In this document: positions 35,901-50,900 of the stretch, one piece after another
Layout: each line of letters starts with the position of its first letter
How positions within the stretch are numbered: the first letter of the stretch is position 1
Assembly: GCF_032452875.1 (NCBI RefSeq)
Contig: NC_083881.1
Location: 66,471,689-66,535,688 of the forward strand
DNA: 64,000 nucleotides
From: Bos javanicus
Lineage: Eukaryota > Chordata > Mammalia > Artiodactyla > Bovidae
Direction: 5' to 3'
Made by a program: the position numbers and the translations under genes
Notes under the pieces: model-generated
What the model saw: only the letters and a program-made list of their open reading frames with translations
What the model was told of the DNA's origin: nothing
Databases searched by the model: none

Positions 35901-38900
35901 GTGCTGGGGAAGCAGATGAGGACTGAAGGCTGGAGAATGCCCACCGAAGAGCTAGGGAGAGCATATGTGAACTGTCCCCGAAAAACTGAGAAACACCGGC
36001 AAAGGTGTAGATGGTGTGCTTCAGCTGAAGACCTGGGTACTTGAGATTACAAGCGATGAGCCTTGGAACAACAGGCAAGACCCCAGCCGGACTTGTCAGC
36101 AAGGCCGGGAAGAGGAACCACTGTCTTGACAAACTCACAGTCCTCCCCACCAGCAGAGGATGGGAGCTTTGGTGATGCCACGTGCGAGAGACACCCGTGG
36201 GCATACACAGGCGAGCTTGCACAAAACCAACTGCCCTTCGCTCTCACCGAAGTGTGGACAAATAAAGAAACCACCACTATAAACGCAAACTTCCTTATCC
36301 TTTTTTTTTTGGCTCCTTTGAGGGGAAGGAGGCAAGGGGCACGGTGCTCGTGACAGCACCACAGCTCATAAAACCTACAGCTGTTGATAACACATCAGTT
36401 AACGGTCCTTCGTAGCCGCTTCACAAATAAGATGAACTCGGCAGGATGAAGTTATCACTCCTCTCCCTCCTCTGGCTTCAAGAAAATATTACAATGTAAG
36501 ACTGTAGAGCGGAGATTGATGTTGTTGGAGAGAAAATGCTAAATCTGTTCTTATTTATTCAAAGGACAAAAAAAAAGGCAAACCATTGGCAAACTCAGAT
36601 TTAAAATATAACCCCACTTGTTACAAATGACTGTCACATAGCAAAGTGGGAATGACATCACAGTTGGGAAACACTACAGTAATAAACAGCATAAATCCTG
36701 AACACTTTTAAATGTGGGGATGACAAAACCAGATTTACATTTCAGATCCATTTGACAGCAACAGAGAGAAGAGAAAAAAAAACAAAAAAAAACTGAAGAG
36801 AAAGTAGAGTTCAGGACTAGAGGTTAAAACCCTAATCCTAACAAATGTAAAGCTGACTCTTTAGTTACAGAGGGTTCCCAGGTAGCGCAGTGGTAATGCA
36901 TGCACCTGCCAATGCAGGAGACACAGGAGACGTGGGTTTGATCCCTGGGTTGGGAAGATCCTCTGGAATAGCAAATGGTGCATGTGTGTGCTCAAGTCAT
37001 GTCCGACTCTTTGCAACCCCAAGGGCTGTAACAGCCCACCGGGCTCCTCTGTCCATGGGATTTTCCCAGGCAAGAATACTGGAGAGTGTTGCCATTTCCC
37101 TTCTCCAGGGGATCTTCCTGACCCAGGAACCCAATCTACGTCTCCTGTGTCCCCTGTGTTGGCATGCAGCTTCTTTACCATAGCACCACCTGGGAAGCCC
37201 AGGAAATGAGAACCCACTCCAGTGCTCTTGTCTGGAAGAATTCCATGGACAGAGGAGCCTGGGAAGCTACAGCCCATGGGGCTGCAAAGAGCTGGAGGAC
37301 ACACGGACACACACAGAGTTGGACACAACTGAGCATGCAGTTGTCTATTTTTTATAGACAAAAAAATTTTTATAGAAAAAAATTCTGACCTTAGAAGATG
37401 TGATAATGTGAAAGTACACAGCCCGAAATCACTTGTATCATTTACAGGCATTAGAATCTAACACACGTCCATTTAAATTAATCCCGAGTAGTCAAAATTT
37501 TTATTTATGTCTTCACCATTTATTACACCCCTAAGAGTCTACAATGCACCTGGTTTAAAACAGGCAACCATTTATGTGGCAGCTTGGATGGAGGGAGTTT
37601 AGGAGAGAATGGACACATGTCTGTGTGTGGCCGAGACCCTTCATTGTTCACGTAACATGGCCATGACATTGTTGTTAATTGGCTATGCCCCAATACAAAA
37701 GAAAAAGTTAAAACAAACAAACAGGCAACATTTACATTATCACATCTGCCCCTTAATTTAGGCCAAAAAGCAAAGGAGGGATAGTTGAATCATGACTCTC
37801 CAGGATTAACTAAAATTGCCATTTGGGCATTTCAGACAGGATCATCACAAAAGAAAGTCCGACTTTATCGGAGACATCTAAAATAACTGTTCCCAAACTT
37901 TCTAAACACTCCCACCTGTAACACACACACACACACACACACACACGTTTAACTAAAGACACACATACACATAACCATGTATTTTTGATTCTAAGGTACA
38001 CGTTTTTATACATTTTAGCACCTGAATTTAGCCTGTGCTTTGTAACCCACAGCACTTGACAATAAGAAGCACCCAAAATAATAGTACAATATATAGCCAA
38101 TGGCATCTCATACTCAATGAATTCATCAGGAGTCAGGAAGAACATAAATGAATTTGGAGGACTCTAGTGAGGACCACCCACGACCCCACCCCTGACTACA
38201 GAAGGAGAAAATCCTGACTACACCAGGAGTTTCCTGGTGGGCCTAGGTTCAATCCCTGGTTGGGGAACTAAGATCCCACAAGCCACGCTGATTTTATCAA
38301 TTCACAAAAAACCACTATAAATTGATATTACAGGAGGAAGTCACGATTTCCCTTAACTCTCAGCAGAGAAGCTACTCGAAGTCTTTCATATTATACTTAT
38401 ATAGAATTCATACCTCAAATCTTTTGAATTGGGTCAACAGTCCTCCCTGGTGGGATATTTGGGCAGGAAAACACCAAAACAATACAGTAGCCCCAAGAGA
38501 AAGTTAAAATGCAATTCAGGGTCTCATGTTCAAATAAATGTATCTCGGATACTGACATCTAAATATGTATACATTACCTTGATCAAAATAAATATCTAAA
38601 GAATTACATTTTTTATCTAAAATGAAAACACCTGACGGCTGAGGTGGGCGAGGGAACGCTCTGTGAGCTGTCACCATAGAAACCCGACCACAGGTTCCAG
38701 CTGCTCCTGGCACCCAGGCCTGAATGTGCTATGCCACCTCCTGTGCCCACCTCTGCAGGACAGGACTCGACCCTGTCTTCCAGGGGCTGCCTGCCTGGCT
38801 GGGCTCAGCTGCCTTGCTCAGCAGCTGCCAGGGCCCTCTGGACTGGAAGGACTTCTTCAAACTTCAGATCCCCCTTTTACCTGGTCTTCTTCACCACACA

Positions 38901-41900
38901 CTTCTTCCATCCATCCCTGGAATCAATGGGAAGGGAAAAATGTCTTCTACTTTGCTTTCTACTACTCAAGAAATCAACTGCTTAATTTCTACTAGAATCT
39001 AATCTGTTGTCTACAAGCTTTGCTTTTTCCTAGCTGGAGCACAAACTTGTATATTCTGCTTTTAAAAAACATCAAAAGCCTTTCTTCTGCTGTTTACACT
39101 GCTCATGATTTTTATGGCCATAAGGACGTCTTATCAAATGGACATGCCTTTATTAAATCAAACCAGTTCCCAATTATTAGACAATGAGATTAGATACTTC
39201 TGCTATTAAAAACCAATGCCAGGGGTTCTGGTGGCTCAGTGGTAAAGAATCCACCTGCCAATGCAGGAGATGCGGGTTCGATCCTTGATCTGGGAAGATC
39301 CCACGTGGCTCAAGGCAAACGCCACAACTACTGAGCCCATGTGCTGCAACCACTGAAGCTCTAGAGCCTGTGCTCCACGAGAAGCCACCACAGTGAGAAG
39401 CCCACGCACCGGAACTAGAGTAGCCCCAGCTCAGCGCAACTGGAGAGAAGTCCTCACACCAGTGATGACCCCGCACAGCCAAAAACAAAATTAAATAATT
39501 TACAAAAACAATGCTACAGGACACCTTAAACATATATATATATATATATTTAACTTTGACTTCCTTAATATACATTCCCAGAAAATTTCTCAGGATTTAC
39601 AAGATAAAATTCAATGTCTTTGTCCCTAGAATAAAGTCAACATGAATTCTATTTTGGACATGTGGGATAAAATAAGAAATCAAGTTCTGAGTGTGTTTTA
39701 AAGTAAAACACAATGAAAGTGGAGGGTGATTTTATTCTTGGTTCACTGCAAAGCTACTCTTATACTTTTCTTCACTCGCTAGTATAAAAAGGTTACAACT
39801 GAGCAACTGATTAATATTCTTTATTTAGGTTCACAAGAAACTGAATTACTTGAACTCTTCTTTCAGAAGCTTTAGGTGTCAAAATATCATCAATGTGTTG
39901 ATCTGACTGCTGCAGATATTCTCTGGATGAAGTAACTGTAAAGTTATATGGGTCAGAGATAACTTTCGACAGATTAGGATTTTTTTTTCAAATGCTATAT
40001 TTTACTGAAGGAAGGAAAGAAATATGAGCTGAGTTAATGGCACGCACTGTCCGATTGAAGCATGGAATACATTAAAGCAGGGAAAATGTTTCCCAGGGAA
40101 AACCTCAGCGGGTATCCAGGCCATGATGTTTTTCTATTAGAACCAACAGAGAAATCTATCTGAAGCCACGTGCACATATGAAGCTGAGTTATAGAAGGCG
40201 GGGCTATTCAGCACAAGGGAACTACAAGAACCTACTTTTTGCACAGGGAACTCTGCTCAGTATCACCTAATAACCTACATGGGGAAAAAATCTGAAAAAG
40301 AATACATATAAGAAAATATATGTATAAATACATACACATACATGTATCTAAACAAACAAGGCAGCTGCCTCGGGTGTTACCAAGTTTATTTTTAACTTTC
40401 CTTCCACCTCTTTCTTTAAGCCACCCTTCCATTCCTTCCCCTGGGCTAGAGAGCAAAAATAAGCAAAAAAAAAGTCCCCCTGCTCCGAAAGTTTGTGACT
40501 TTTCCTTGAGAAGAATCATCTAAACAAATAGCTTTCCTGCTCCTCTCCTGTTTGTCCAAGCCCACCCCGCACCCCGTTAGGGAGGAACGCGGGCTGTGGC
40601 CGCAGCCAGGCCCGGTGACGGTCCCGGAGGACCATGGGGCGAAGAACAGGGCTGGAGCAGGGCTGAGGCGGTGGTGATCACTGGCCCCGCGCCCCAGGTC
40701 TCACCACGGAGTCCTCTTGGGAAGTTACCCACTTGGCGCCTCGGTTTCCTCTTTGCTACCCAGGGGGTCAACTTCAAGGACTCTTGTGCAACCTGGTTCA
40801 TATACGTAAAGCACTCGGCCCAGAGCCTGCTGTTGTGACCTAAGTGTCTGGGGAGAAACCCACAGTACAAAAGCCACTGAGCGGGAGGCAGAGGCAGAGA
40901 AGGGAGGGCCCTCACTGGGCTTCCTCCGCGCTCCGCTGGATGACGCTTGCGGGAACACAGCTGAGGAGACGAGGGCTGGCCGGTTACCTCTCAGTCCGAG
41001 TCAGCTCCTACCCTTCAGGTGAGGGATCTGACATTTCTAGTTAGTCACAGCAAGCAGCGTCCTGGGCAATCACACTTGTTCCACGTTCCCTCGTTAGCAG
41101 CGATCGCTTCGGCCTCCGACAGCCCTCTCCAATCTCCCCTCTCTTCACCCTCTTTGCTACCTCCCTGCGTCACCACTGCCTCATCTTCACCATCGCCCGG
41201 ATCCTGACCATGGAAATGGTCTCCTGAATGTTCTCTCTGCTTCTCTGAGACGCTGCCAAGTCTACCTCAACCTCTCACAATTTTAAAATTAAAAATAAAA
41301 AGCTTAGATCACACAAACTACTTAATTACAAGGGAAAAGAAGATACCTAAAACGGAGATATTACAAATAAGATGTCTCACTCATATTCTAGTACTCACTA
41401 GGTCACAAGCTTCAGAGCCAGTAACTCAAAGGCTGAAGTTTAAAATCCTGTTATCAAAGAACCTTCTTCCAGCCATTCCCTCCACACTGCCTCCTAGACC
41501 CTCTGGTTCATAGAGGCAGATTACTGTGGCCAAGGGGCTGTTTTGTGAGGTTACGTTCAATGGACATGAATCTGAAGTGCCCGGGACTGGCAGAGATCTT
41601 CAGAGCCGGCCTGGCTGCGTCTGTGCTCAGTCCTGTCTGACTCTTTGGGACCCCATGGACTATAGCCCACCAGGCTCCTCTGTCCATGAGATTTTCCCAG
41701 GCAAGAATGCTAGAGTGACAAGTTTTTGCTGCTGTTAGCCGATTAAAAGAGGTTTTAACAATTCAATTTGCATAAACTTTAATGTGAAAGAAATCTATTT
41801 CTATAATCCACATGTTTAGTATTTTAATATGCTCTTTCTCTTAAGGCTTGATTTTGATGAAGGCAGGGGAGTGAATGTGGTTATTATGTAGTATGTATCC

Positions 41901-44900
41901 AGAACATGATTTCTACAACATTCTAAAGAGAAGACTGCTTCTCTTTAGGGTGCCTAACCCTATATTGTATGGCAGTGACTCAAAGGGATATTTTAAATGT
42001 TCAAGTAAAATACTACAAAGCCTGTTAGGTACTACCCTAATACTCATAAGTAGTCTGGACCTGACTACTTAATGAAATCAACGATGAGGTATTTCTTTTG
42101 GCCTAAGAGCATCATGGAGGAGGTAACAGCAACCCACTCTAGTAGTCTTGGCTGGAAAATTCCACGGACAGAGAAGCCTGATGAGGTATATAGGCCATAG
42201 GGTCACGAAGAGTCAGACATGACCTAAGCCCAAGTCCGCATACGCTGGAAGAGCATCAAGGGGGAACAAAAAACCCAAGACCCCAAGAGACATTATAACT
42301 AATAGCGCTTGTGACCTCTCTATCTTCAAGTGTTTCTTTCAAAGATTTTTGTTTTGGTTTAGTTAAGAAACCAGAATGATTAACCCAGAGAATAACCTCC
42401 AATATCTAATGAACTCTATTCTCCCTGAGTAGTATCTGAAAAAGTAGGTATTTGCCGAATAATATGTGTGCTGTTTTAGAGAAGAAAACGGAAGCACATT
42501 TATTTTCTACCAACCAGAGCCCCAGTTCTCTTCCCACAGAGGTCACCCTGAGACTCTTCAGCCTGGGAGAAAAGCCATCTGGCTTAACACTTGATAGGAA
42601 ATGAAAGACACGACGTGTTATTATGTCCATGTGGATTCCCAATAAAGACATGGGCAACGGGGAAACATATGTTATTACACACTATGAGGATATCTTAATA
42701 AAGCTAGGAGACCAGGGGAAATGACAGAACTAATCATTCAAACCCCTATTTAGGGTGCAGAGGGAGGCTTCAGTATATTTGTTGTCGTTTTTTTTTTTTT
42801 TTTTAAGTTAGCTAACTAGAAATCCTTTAATACTAGTTAAAACAATCTTTAAATATGTAGAGTCCTCTTTAAAAATCCATTCTCCAACCCTAGAAATGCA
42901 GATTATGGTCCTTACTGAAAGGAAGCAGGGTTCCTTAGAGAAATAGCTGATTCCAGGTCTAGGACAGGATATGGACAAGGTGAGCCTAGAACAATGTCAA
43001 TGTCATCGAGACAGCAAGGAAGCACTCAGACCACCAGTTATATAAAGATGCCAACTTGAAGAGGCCCTAATTGGGAAAGATGGCACAATTTGAGCATTAA
43101 TAAGGATGGTAATGTACTGCTACTGCTAAGTCACTTCAGTCGTGTCCGATTCTGTGCGACCCCATAGACGGCAGGTAATGTACTAGCTGTTTAGAAAACC
43201 ATTTTGCTTTTCCACTGAGGTCTAAAATGTGGAACAGTAGGTAAATTTTACTATTTAGGCTTACTGATAAAATTAATCAAAATAGCTGTCCTTTTTAAAC
43301 AGAACATCCCCAGCTGTAATATTATAGGCCTGTTTTCATTAGTTCATTTATTACTTAAAAAAAAAAAAAAAGCCCCACTGGTCATCACTAGAAAATTATG
43401 GAACAACTTGTTTGAAAACTGATAAAGAGAACAAAATCATATGTATTTATCATTGCCTATGTACCACTGGGTAATTAAACAGAAAGTGAGGGAAAGTTTT
43501 TCTTCATAGGGATATTCCAGCTAATAAATGAAAACTAATAGAATGTCATCATATTTCAATTCCTAATGAATTGATATCAGTAGCTGCTGACATCTCAAAT
43601 AGAATCAACCAGATGTTATCTCCTTCCTGATGGAAGAACAAATGCATCAACTATAGTCTTGCAAATAAGGAATATGGAAATATAAATATAAGAAGTCCTT
43701 TGATCCAACAACTAACTTATTGGAAATACAGAGAACTGTATTAGAGCTATGCAATCAAGTTAAATCTAGTCTGTGGCCCAAAGTTATTTCTTTAAAAAAA
43801 AAAAAAAGTATAAAGTCTTAAAATATATACTGACCCACAGATCCTGTTGCAAATAAACTGCCAGGAAAATTAACATGAAGCAACTGAAAATCTAAATACA
43901 TACTGGATATTTTATGATGTTAAGGATGTTATTTTAGATATAATAAGGACTCTTTAGAATAATACTCACAATACCATTATTTAAACACACACACACACAC
44001 ACACTTTAAAAACACTGCCAGAAAGCTGAGATTTTATTTTATTTATTTATTTTTTTAAGCTGAGATTTTAGATGGTGATCTATCCCTATCTTGTGTTATC
44101 CATGCAAGGTATGAGAAATGATATATGTCCCTTTCCCAGGAATACCATTCATTGAAAAAAAGAGAGAGGGGAAGGGTCACTGGGAATTTTGAGAAAAGTA
44201 AAAACATATCATCAGTTTCCTTATCTTAAAAATGGCAAGTTGATAGAGAATGCCTAAGATAATGACCAATAACCACCATGGAGCGATTCCCCCAGGACGT
44301 TCTGTCAACACAGCAGGAAGAATCACAGCTGGCACCAGTCCATGGTCCCAAATCCTAGCTACTATTAACTACTGCCAAGTTGGAAATCTTTCTGAATAAA
44401 GGCCTATTATTAGAAGAGCTGGGATGTCTCAACAATTTTTTTTTTAAGTACAACTATTTTTGAGTGCTGCTGCTAAGTCACTTCAGTCGTGTCCAAATCT
44501 GTGTGACCCCAGAGATGGCAGCCCACCAGGCTCCGCTGTCCCTGGGATTCTCCAGGCAAGAGTACCGGAGTGGGGTGCCACTGCCTTTTCCAATGCGTGA
44601 AAGTGAAAAGTGAAAGGGAAGTCGCTCAGTCGTGTCCGACTCCTAGTGACCCCATGGACTGCAGCCCACCAGGCTCCTCTGTCCATGGGATTTTCCAGGC
44701 AAGAGTACTGGAGTGGGGTGCCATTGCATTTCTGAGTGCATTGAACCCTAAATAAAACGTACCTGTTAATTCTTACCTAATTCTGAATCTCAAAGAACAG
44801 AAAATAAAAGCGTCCTCTAAAAAGCTAGTTGGACGCATTTTAGGGACTCCCTCATGATTCTTAAATTCTCTAGGCAGCACAATTTTTACAAATTTCAAGA

Positions 44901-47900
44901 ATATCCTTTGATCTGAGGTGTATCTAGACAAAACAAGAATATCCCTTGATCTAAGGTATATCTATCTATGAAGCCCTTCTGCTTTGCTTCTACTAAAAAT
45001 ACGCAAAACATATGTATGTGTGTGTGTATATATATATACACGTAATATATATATGTATGATATATACATACATATATATACATATTATTCACACACAAAA
45101 CCCTTCAAAAAGCTATGAAAAACCACCAAAAGTACATCCAAACAAACACATACAATATGGGCATTATCTTCTCTGAAATACTTTTCAAAAATGGAGGTAT
45201 TAAAAGTCCCACCCATTCATAATATTTAGGATGAGGCTCTGATAATATCTTGCTTGTTTAGCAACTTTACTGGTTTCTCAAATCCCCAAATCTCAAACTT
45301 TTTTACTAGTTCAGCGGGACAATGAATGTATTCTGAGATGTGTTTTTAAAGGGAAAATAGAAAGATATTGATAGGTAACTAATACCCTAGAAACTGAGAG
45401 AGAAGGAAAACATTCTTAACTGTGTTATGTGGCAGACTGGATGGGAGGGGCGTTTGGGGAAGAATAGATGTGTGTAAGTGAACCACTGAGTCTCTTTGCT
45501 ATCCACCTAAAACTGTCACAAGTTACACTCCAATATAAAATTAAAAGTTAAAAAAAAAAGTTACAGTAATTGTGAAGTTATTTTTTTAAAGAGACGTACT
45601 GACCCAAAAGGAATTCTCTGAAGGTTAAAGGTTTGCTAGGCAGAACGTGTTTCCCTGTGATGAGTGCACACGACTTTGCAGGTGTCCCAAAGGGCACGCT
45701 GGGTTAGCGCATCTGATCATAGTGAAGCCTCTCCTTAAACCGCTGCTCATGCATTTCTGACTCAAGTTGACACCTGCTAACTGAGGACTTAGGAAAACTC
45801 TTCACATAAAATACTCTTTCTTGCAGAAATTCCACATACATATCAGTGATACCAGCTAGCACCTGTGTATTTACTATAAGGTCTGAAGTTGTTTGGAAGG
45901 AATGATGCTGAAGCTGAAACTCCAGTACTTTGGCCACCTCATGCAAAGAACTGACTCATTGGCAAAGACTGATGCTGGGAGGCATTGGGGGCAAGAGGAG
46001 AAGGGGACAACAGAGGATGAGATGGCTGGATGGCATCACCGACTCGATGGACGTGAGTCTGAGTGAACTCCGGGAGTTGGTGATGGACAGGGAGGCCTGG
46101 AGTGCTGCAATTCATGGGGTGGCAAAGAGTCGGACATGACTGAGCAACTGAACTAAACTGGTTTTATCCCCATTTGATACAGGAGGAAATCAAGTTAGGA
46201 ACAGGCTAAATTATTTCAGTAAGGCCAGAATGAGCAAGTGACAACAATTTAAAAAACAAAACCAAAAAAAAAAAACTCCATTCTAGTTTAGAACAGACAC
46301 ATCGTCTCTATCCTTTCATCTGTTCTGTCCATTCCATCAACTCCAATCCCATCCACGTGGACCCATCCCAGGACCCATCCCTCATGTTCATGTCACCCAT
46401 CACCATGCTTCCATTCAGCATTCCTCACCATCCTTCCATTCAGCATTCCATACCTGTATCGAGCAGTGCATCAGGCACAGTGATGGAGACACAGAAGGGT
46501 AGTACCTAGGGGGCTTGTCCTTTTACCACGAGGCAGGCAAGATCATTTACATAAAGGACCAATGATTTTTTAAAGACACTTCCAGTGAAGACGTGTTGCC
46601 CAAAATCATACTTAACAGGTTTGGAAAATGTAAGTATGAATAACAGAGATCATCTCAATTCTTTTACTAAAGCTTAAATATACAGGACAAGTTTTAAAAA
46701 CACAGTAAACTCCATCAGCTGGCTAACTCAGTTGGTACAGCCTAAGACTTTAAAATGCAATAAGCTCTGCTATTTGTTCTACCTATACTATCACATTTTT
46801 TAAGTTTAATTTCACATGTCAAAGGAGAAGGTATATAGTCATACAGAATCGACAACTAGAGTTATCTACCATGGTTTAATAATGCAAGTTTAAGATACAC
46901 AAATGTGGAGAGGCACATATTATCTATTTGTAATAATTTTTAAGTGAATCAAAAGCTCAGCCATCTAGATTTTAATATGCTATAAGGAAAACAAAATACA
47001 TTCAACTATGAATCCTTTGATGACTAAGCAACTCATGAATATGTCTCAACAACAGTGAAAAAAGCAGCAAACACTAGAAACGCGGAGAAGGCATCATATA
47101 GGGGGCATGTGGAGATCTCCTTGTGAAGCGAAATCAGACCTACCGTAGTGTCGTTGCTGGTAACATAAACCAGGACATCAGAGGAGTTCCTGCCATTGAT
47201 ATATCGGTAGCAGTTCCAAACACAGCTAATCAAGTAACCCTGCAAATAAGCAGTCATTATTAGGACCTTAATTTTCAAACTTCAGATAATTTAAAATATC
47301 ACCATGGATAAAGCCACATTGCAAAACGTTTATTTACATAAATTGTAAACACACATTAACTCTACTAAGCCAAAACACCTTTAAAATTACAAATTTTGGG
47401 TACAGTAACTTTCTGGCCCAAGGTGACACTACAGCCTTATTCCACCACCCCATGCAGAAGGTGGTGACGAGAACTGGGCCGAAGTAGGAGAAAATTTCCA
47501 AGAAAAGGGAGTGAAAGCAGCATTCTCTACAAATATTGATTGCCCCTCAGAGTTACAGAACAACCACTTCATTAGCCAATTCTCATCACATTTTAACTCT
47601 GCATCATTGGGATTTGTACTCTGCATCATTATATATAATTTTATTATACAAGTCAACTTAAAAAAAAAAAGAGGTTCATAGCATGTCAATCTGCTTCATG
47701 GTCAATAAAATTCACTAAAACATTTCCATTTTCATAATGAACTATCCAAAGAGGATCATTAAAATTCAGGTTCAAAATAAAGACATACTAGAAATGAAGC
47801 ATGAGCTCATGCGAAATGTTTAAAATATGAACTCTTTGCACTTTCATTCCCATCATGGGTAATTAGATTAAAACGAAATGATTTTAAAGGCCCTTTCTAG

Positions 47901-50900
47901 CTTTGAAATTCTTTGATTAAAAGACGTTTAAAGATATGGAGAAAATGGAGCCTCCTACATTGCTGTTGAGAATGTAAAATGGTGCCATGTGGAGAACAGT
48001 CTGCAAGTTTATCTAAAGTTTAAATAGTTACCACATGACCTGGAGAGTTCACTCTGAGGTATATACCCAAGAGAAATGAAGACGTTATGTCCACACAAAA
48101 GCTTGTGTTATCCATAATATCAAGAGTAAAACAATCCAAGTATCTGTCAAGACTGGACAAACAAAATATTCTATTGTATGATGTTTAAACAATGGAATAT
48201 TATTCAGCAAGAGAGAAACTTGATACACGCTACGGCATGGATGAACCTTGGAAATGTCAAAGCAGCCAGTCACAAAGGACTAAGCATTGTACGATGCCAT
48301 TTACATGAAAAGTCCAGAATAGGCAAATCCACAGGGACACAAAGCAGATTAGTGGTTACCAGGAGCAGGGGATGGGGGTGAGGGAAATCCTCAAGTGGTA
48401 AAAATGTTTCAAAATTACACTGTTTAACCACTGAGCTGTGTTTATACAACTCTGTGAATATATTGAAAACCACTGGATTGTACATTTAAATGGGAGAACT
48501 TTAGGAGATGTATATATATATATGAGAATATATATATATGAGACCATGATATGTGAATTATATCTCGAAGTTGCTTTACAAAAAAAGACATTTAAAGACA
48601 AATGGGGTACGTGTCAACACTTTTCAGCAGAGTGAGGTGAACATTCTGTTATGTACTCAGAAAGCTGTCTGAAACTGCATTTTGTACTTGGGGGTTATTA
48701 TTTCCAGCAGTTAAACTTTCTGTGATAATGTTAAGATGAAAATGTTATTTATTGTGTAATGCTATTTTAGTAAAATATTTTCTGAATGGCAATACTGTGA
48801 AACCAGAGAACAATGAGAAAGAGATGGAAACGGTATTTTTCTTGAACGTTGTACACACAGTATGTTCAATTTACATGTAAACCCAACAATGTTCTTGCTT
48901 CTCCATAAAACAAAAACAAATAAAAAACCCTAGACTCATTGAGAATTTTAACACAAATCAAAAAGGTATTTTTCTTGAACATTGTACACACAGTATATTC
49001 AATTTACATGTAAACCCAACAATGTTCTTGCTTCTCCATAAAACAAAAACAAACAAAAAACCCTAGACTCATTGAGAATTTTAACACAAATAAAAAAGGA
49101 ATGCTGAAACATTTTCTGTTGTGTCCTGTGCAAGAAGTTGTCCGCTATTTTAGCAGTGAACAGAAGGTTCTTTTTAAGGCAAGAACTCTTTCTGACATGA
49201 GGCCTCCAAAATGATGAATCTCCAACTGAAGGTTAAACCTGGAGGGGAAGTACTTAGTGTCTGGGGCCTCTGCACTCTTGGGGGCCCCTTGCAACGCTTG
49301 GAACACACACTCACTCAACACTCCCATAGGAGAAAAATTGGCCTGATGTCTCTAAAACCCCAATAACTTACTTCAGTAAACTCACTTCCGTTGGACATTT
49401 CTGTAATCTTGATTAAAGAATTAAATATTTGGGGTGCAGTGGATACGAATCTGCCTGCCAATGCAGGGGACACAGGTTTGATCCCTGGTCCAGCAAGATT
49501 TCACATGGCGCAGAGCAACTAAGCCCATGCACCACAAGCACTGAGCCCATGACCTAGAGCCCACAGGCTGCAACTCCTGAGCCTGCCAGCTGTAACCACT
49601 GAAGACCGTGCGCCTAGAACTTGGGCTTCGCAACCAGAGAAGCCACCACAATGGTAAGAACATGCATGGCAACAAAGAGTAGCCCCAGCTCACCGTAACT
49701 AGAGAAAGCCCGTGAAAAGCAGTAAGACCCGGCGCAGCCAAAAGTTTACTAAAAAATTAAAATGTTAAAAAAGAAGTGAACTTGCACTGACAGGATTAAG
49801 TACACCCGTCGTTTATTTGGAGAGCTAGGTGGTAAGCGTTGTTACTTGCCAACCAAGGACAAAGTGAAACTGACTCAAGTCCTACTTGGGCTCCCAGGGA
49901 CCACTAGCAATAAAACTTACTGAAGAGTCTAACAGTGAATTTAGGTTGTGAGAGCTACTGATCAGGCAAACGGATATGTGAAAGCACAAAACACAGATGT
50001 ATTCACATTTTCTTTTTAACAATTACTGAGTCTCCACAAGGGAGAGGAAAATGAAGGTAGGATCTGTGTTCTCAAGGAAATGCAACCTGGTTAGTAGAGA
50101 ACACATAAACACAGTTATTATCATAATTATTACGTGTAACACATCACTCACAGGTTGGAGACAGTGCTGTGGACAATTTGTATGAAGCCTTTTATTAGAT
50201 CACTATGATTTGCAACTGATAAAAGCACGACACCTACACCATCACCTAAGACGTGGCCTGGCACACGGGGGCTTTACCGGATAAGTGTGTGAATGATGCA
50301 CCTTCCCATCAGCTCATTTACCCTCACTGTCCCCCTACAGAATGTTTCCGTAGCTATCACTGCTGTTAAGTAAAGGAAGAAACCGAGGCTCTGGTCACAC
50401 AACTGGAGACAGCAGTGACTGAAGCTAAATCTAGGTCCTCTGACTCAAAATCTCAAGTAAGCGTTTCCAATAAAAATGTCAATGGCTACACAATAAAAAT
50501 GCATTTTTAAAGAGCAGTTTTTGGGCAATGGCACAGGGTAGCTTGGTCAGATTAACCTTCTTGCAGGTAAAAATGAGAAAATCTGGAATTAATAGACACA
50601 GATTATATAGGAAGGCATGGCTGAAGGGCTTCAATAGGGCAGAAGCTAAAGAGGAATCCAGCCTTCAGTGACAAAGCTCAAGGGGTGGGATTTGACAGTC
50701 CGAAGCCTCATGCCAGGGGTGGTCTGGGGCTGACTGAGCAGTCAGCAATCTGGGGTGTGGGGGCAGGAGCTGCAGGGGCGGTAAGCCTCAACATCCGTCT
50801 ATAAAATTCACCCAAATCCTCACCACTAAACCATACGTGCAATATCAAAAAATGCAGAGTGTGCTCTATGGACAGAAAATGCAGACCTAAGTGACTTTCA

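Noticed and set aside
47033..47143. Possible intron-retention C-terminus after LAPTM4B exon 6
   Set aside because: The donor is a good consensus and the normal last exon with PY motifs is intact. Reading into the intron is ordinary chance.
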